Part shown: piece after piece, positions 61,393 through 64,000 of the stretch
Numbering within the stretch: the stretch's first letter is position 1
How the letters are laid out: every line of letters begins with the position of its first letter
NCBI GenBank assembly: GCA_023435645.1
Contig: JAEYRK010000098.1
Span: forward strand, 1 to 64,000
DNA: 64,000 bases
Direction of reading: 5' to 3'
Source of the DNA: Bacillota bacterium
GTDB taxonomy: Bacteria > Bacillota > Clostridia > Lachnospirales > Lachnospiraceae
Program-made: the position numbers and the translations under genes
Notes under the pieces: generated by a model
The model's database searches: none
What the model was told of the DNA's origin: nothing
The model's input: the letters and a program-made list of their open reading frames with translations, nothing else

Positions 61393-61983
61393 TTATGATA
61401 CCGTTGGCTTTGTCTTTTTCGCATTCTTAGATCCCTTCAGATATACGTCGGACATGGTATTGATCGGACAGACAGTGCACCAGGTTCTAGGTTTATAGAA
61501 GATAGCCATCAGAAGTCCTAAGGTAGTGGTGGTCATCATCATCGAATAAAACCGATAGGACAGGTGTGTAAGCCAGGGAGTAATACCGGTGAGATCAAAT
61601 AATTGGGGCATTGGTCCGGGAATGGGAATAACAATGAGAAAGCGTAAATAATCCATCATCGGGGCCCTGCCTCTGGCTACCCCCAGGGTAGACAGAACAA
61701 TAATCGACAAGCTAATACCAAAGTAGATCAAAATAATCCATTTCATTTTTCCCTTCGTAAAGAAACGGGGTGTGTTACGGGAGTGCTTTATGGATCTTCC
61801 GATGGTTGTATATAGGCCTGCTCTGGGGCAATAGCCCTGGCACCAGGTCTTTTTCTTATTCCGGAAAAGAAGAACCATAGGTAGCATCATACAGATCATA
61901 CCCAGTAAAGCGAAATGGATGTTAATAAAACCCAATACAAAGAAAATCAGAGTAATCAGAAATAGATATTTGTTATTCCGCAT
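61393..61983 (-). CDS. NapH-like 4Fe-4S membrane protein
   Basis: 196-residue membrane protein of ~4-5 helices with two cysteine motifs, WCQGYCPRAGLY and WCTVCPINTMSD (CxxxCP and CxxCP), as in NapH/YccM/PceC-type polytopic ferredoxin-like electron carriers. It is shorter than NapH. Role: possibly electron transfer from quinol or ferredoxin. It is 131 bp downstream of the PadR-type regulator on the same strand and probably under it. Confidence 0.75.
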   Translation of the reverse strand: MRNNKYLFLITLIFFVLGFINIHFALLGMICMMLPMVLLFRNKKKTWCQGYCPRAGLYTTIGRSIKHSRNTPRFFTKGKMKWIILIYFGISLSIIVLSTLGVARGRAPMMDYLRFLIVIPIPGPMPQLFDLTGITPWLTHLSYRFYSMMMTTTTLGLLMAIFYKPRTWCTVCPINTMSDVYLKGSKNAKKTKPTVS

Positions 61984-62114
61984 GCTTCACCTCATGTCAT
62001 TATTTCCTTCCTTTGATACAGAATATACCTGCCCTCAGGAATGTAGAAGTGATTGTAGCAGAGGGGAATGGATGCTTACAGTGATATTGTTACAGAAGGA
62101 AAAATACAGCCCTT

Positions 62115-62426
62115 TTATTCATCTTTTATCTCATTCAATAGCTCATTGGCCTTGCGTTGAGCTTCTTCCAAAGCAGTAATTCCCAGCTCGGTGATACTAT
62201 AATATTTTCTGATTTTCCCATCGATAATTTTCTCCTCCATCTTAAGAAAGCCGCTGGTTTCCATGTTATGAAGAAGCGGATATAAGGTTCCCGGGCTCAT
62301 ATCATAACCATGGTCGTGGAGCTCTTCGATCATCCAGACCCCATAAAAAGGCATTTTCTTGGCATGATGGAGTATATGAATTTGGATAAATCCCAATAAA
62401 AATTTCCTCATGATTTTGTCTTGCAT
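62115..62426 (-). CDS. PadR family transcriptional regulator
   Basis: 103 residues: the winged-helix core with HDHGYDMSPGTLYPLLHNMETSGFL and an ISE-type wing RKYYSITELGITALEEAQ, typical of PadR subfamily-1 regulators. ATG 62426; the ribosome binding site is weak-to-moderate (AGAGGTGAG). A palindrome lies in its promoter. Likely controls itself and the adjacent NapH-like gene. Confidence 0.88.
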   Translation of the reverse strand: MQDKIMRKFLLGFIQIHILHHAKKMPFYGVWMIEELHDHGYDMSPGTLYPLLHNMETSGFLKMEEKIIDGKIRKYYSITELGITALEEAQRKANELLNEIKDE

Positions 62427-62453
62427 TTCTACTCACCTCTAGTGTATAATTTT

Positions 62454-62470
62454 ATATCGGAATACGATAT
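62454..62470. promoter_or_regulatory. PadR-type operator
   Basis: ATATCG (62454-62459) / CGATAT (62465-62470), 5-nt centre, perfect inverted repeat 27 bp upstream of the PadR start. The rest of the 390-bp gap to 62820 shows no supportable gene; a TTGACT at 62733 lacks a good -10. Confidence 0.6.
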
Positions 62471-62820
62471 CGGATTTAGATATGATTTTATCACCTAATC
62501 TTTCGTTTTTCAAGTTCCCTGATGCAAAAGAGCGGCTTACCTACCACTGATTCATATCACCTATTGGATCTCGCATGAATTTGCTTGAACAATGAGAGGT
62601 TACGCAAGGAAGGTATCATGCATTACAATGTGGAGCAGCTGTGTTCGTCAGGAAGAGTATACATTTGATTCGTTAATTCAAATCGGATCGGTTTATGTTA
62701 TCCATGTATATTCATTTATTGTTTCCTTTTTATTGACTTTCGTGCAAAAATTATTTATGGTTATATTACAGGATGATACGCGTAATATATCACCGTAAAA
62801 ATGAATTAGGAGGGACTGCG

Positions 62821-64000
62821 ATGTCTGTAATTATCTCAAAACTGAAAGAAGTAACTTCTTCAGTTCTTCCGATTACGATATTGGTGTTGATACTTCATTT
62901 TACGATTACTCCGATGGACACAACTCTGATTATCCGTTTTCTTATCGGTTCTCTATTTATCGTGATAGGATTATTGCTATTTTTATTAGGGGTTGATTTG
63001 GGAATTGCTCCCCTTGGCAAGTTGACAGGAGCTTCCGTAGCAAAGACGAACCGTTTATGGATTGTTTTGATTGCAGGACTGATTCTGGGCTTCTTTGTAT
63101 CAATTGCAGAGCCAGGGCTAATGGTTCTGGCTAATCAGGTGGACGTGGTTACATCGGGAAAAATTCCTGGAATAAGTATCCTTGTGGTTGTATCGGTAGG
63201 ATTAGCAATTATGCTATCCTTAGGCTTTTTAAGAATCTTCTATAATGTTCCCTTGTGGAAGGTTCTGCTGGTGGTTTACACAATTATCTTCGGCTTGGCG
63301 ATCTTTGTATCCAGGGAATTCCTCGCAATTTCCTTTGATGCCTCAGGTGCTACAACAGGAATTTTGGCGGTACCCTTTATTCTTTCCCTGTCCCTGGGTA
63401 TATCGAAGCTGAAAAAAGACAGTAAGGCTTCCGAAAAGGATAGCTTTGGTCTCGTAGCGGTTGCATCCTCAGGAGCAATACTTTCCGTTATGTTTCTAAA
63501 CCTGATCTCGAACACAGGTGAGTTTACAGCAGGGCTTGATGTAGGAATTTCTGATACAAGCTCAATTATCAGACCGTTTCTTGTCATTATTCCCGGATTG
63601 ATCAAGGAAAGCCTTCTGGCAATGCTGCCTTTGCTGGTTATACTTCTGGTCATGCAGAAGATTTCCTTTCGGTTAAGAAAGAGGGAGCTGAGAAAGCTGT
63701 TGACAGGTTTTCTGTTTGCCTTAGCCGGGTTATTGATCTTCTTAATCGGAGTAAATGCCGGGTTTATGGATGTGGGAATTAGTATCGGCAATGATCTTGC
63801 TTTAAAGGAGAATAAAGCAATTATTATTATCATTGGTTTTGTTCTGGGGGTTGTAACTATTCTTGCTGAACCGGCGGTTTATGTATTAACCCAACAGATT
63901 GAGGAGGTTACCAGCGGTTATGTGAAAAAAATTGCAGTACTGATACCGCTCTCCATTGGAGTCGGCTTAGCGGTGGCGTTATCGGTTGTGCGGATTTTGG
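62821..64000 (+). CDS. DUF1538 family membrane protein, truncated by window end
   Basis: 393 complete codons are open from ATG 62821 to the window edge; AGGAGGGACTG precedes the start. It is strongly hydrophobic with about ten helices. The sequence falls into two homologous halves: GVDLGIAPLG...IAEPGLMVLANQVDVVTSG in the first and GVNAGFMDVG...LAEPAVYVLTQQIEEVTSG in the second, each with an AEP-VLxxQ motif. This is the DUF1538 pattern, a predicted inner-membrane transporter of unknown substrate. An overlapping antisense open frame (63276-63833) is a shadow. Confidence 0.85.
   Translation, partial: MSVIISKLKEVTSSVLPITILVLILHFTITPMDTTLIIRFLIGSLFIVIGLLLFLLGVDLGIAPLGKLTGASVAKTNRLWIVLIAGLILGFFVSIAEPGLMVLANQVDVVTSGKIPGISILVVVSVGLAIMLSLGFLRIFYNVPLWKVLLVVYTIIFGLAIFVSREFLAISFDASGATTGILAVPFILSLSLGISKLKKDSKASEKDSFGLVAVASSGAILSVMFLNLISNTGEFTAGLDVGISDTSSIIRPFLVIIPGLIKESLLAMLPLLVILLVMQKISFRLRKRELRKLLTGFLFALAGLLIFLIGVNAGFMDVGISIGNDLALKENKAIIIIIGFVLGVVTILAEPAVYVLTQQIEEVTSGYVKKIAVLIPLSIGVGLAVALSVVRIL

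Noticed and set aside
62592..62798. 68-codon plus-strand open frame with a hydrophobic centre
   Set aside because: No ribosome binding site and composition of non-coding AT-rich sequence; it lies in the promoter region of the DUF1538 gene. A small membrane peptide cannot be excluded.
63276..63833. 185-codon open frame on the minus strand
   Set aside because: It is antisense to the clear DUF1538 gene, Ser/Arg/Pro-rich and without a ribosome binding site.

Overview
The window looks like chromosome of a low-to-moderate GC, spore-forming anaerobe of the Clostridia, probably family Lachnospiraceae. The evidence is strong GGAGG-type ribosome binding sites, U-tailed hairpin terminators, a PdaA-type spore-cortex deacetylase, a YndM-like protein, a water-forming NADH oxidase and several Fe-S/radical proteins of anaerobes. 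The family assignment is inference. I see no rRNA, tRNA, CRISPR array, insertion sequence, phage block or origin. Gene density is high and the content reads as ordinary chromosome with a scatter of accessory loci.

Layout. 1-5.4 kb: nitroreductase, FUSC-type exporter, a CofE-like ligase on the minus strand, a MATE pump and an orphan prepilin-like protein. 5.6-12.9 kb: an isopropylmalate/citramalate synthase behind a short attenuator-like leader, then a probable operon of a secreted GH18-like/LRR protein, an ArsC/Spx-like protein and an EF-G-like GTPase fused to a NYN (Rae1/YacP-like) nuclease domain. 13.3-16.9 kb: a carbohydrate ABC transporter (lipoprotein, two permeases). 17-23 kb: TraB-family protein, PdaA, SGNH esterase, uridine kinase, P-loop ATPase. 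23.2-27.6 kb: a cyclic-di-GMP module (histidine kinase, REC-HD-GYP regulator, degenerate GGDEF-EAL protein). 27.7-31.3 kb: an NMT1/SsuA-type ABC transporter whose ATPase and permease converge on its binding protein, the latter paired with a deacetylase. 31.6-36.9 kb: an unknown membrane protein, UV endonuclease UvsE, a GH43 enzyme and an AlkA-like glycosylase. 37.2-42.2 kb: a redox/sulfur locus (NADH oxidase, YkgJ-like protein, ArsR regulator with a clear operator-promoter, and a four-domain CoA-disulfide reductase/rhodanese/TusA/DsrE protein). 42.2-45.2 kb: a tandem-repeat tract followed by a coiled-coil exported protein with FtsE and FtsX. 45.3-53.5 kb: threonine aldolase, aldo/keto reductase, radical SAM enzyme, RlmD-type methyltransferase, SGNH hydrolase, two GNATs. 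53.7-64 kb: a MarR-SDR-acetoacetate-decarboxylase-like operon, a PTPS/QueD-like protein with zinc ribbon, small membrane protein, SRPBCC protein, nitroreductase, pirin, DUF4397 protein, a ZIP metal transporter, a PadR/4Fe-4S membrane protein pair, and a DUF1538 membrane protein that runs off the end.

Best leads for something new: the GTPase-NYN fusion at 10113-12878, which joins a predicted A-site-binding translation GTPase to a relative of an A-site mRNA endonuclease; the FtsEX set whose partner has a coiled coil but no recognisable hydrolase (42427-45182), preceded by a 45-bp tandem repeat; the ArsR-controlled four-domain persulfide enzyme; and a foldable, unassigned RNA-like element at 27666-27742. 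Functional statements rest on reading motifs by eye; no database search was run.
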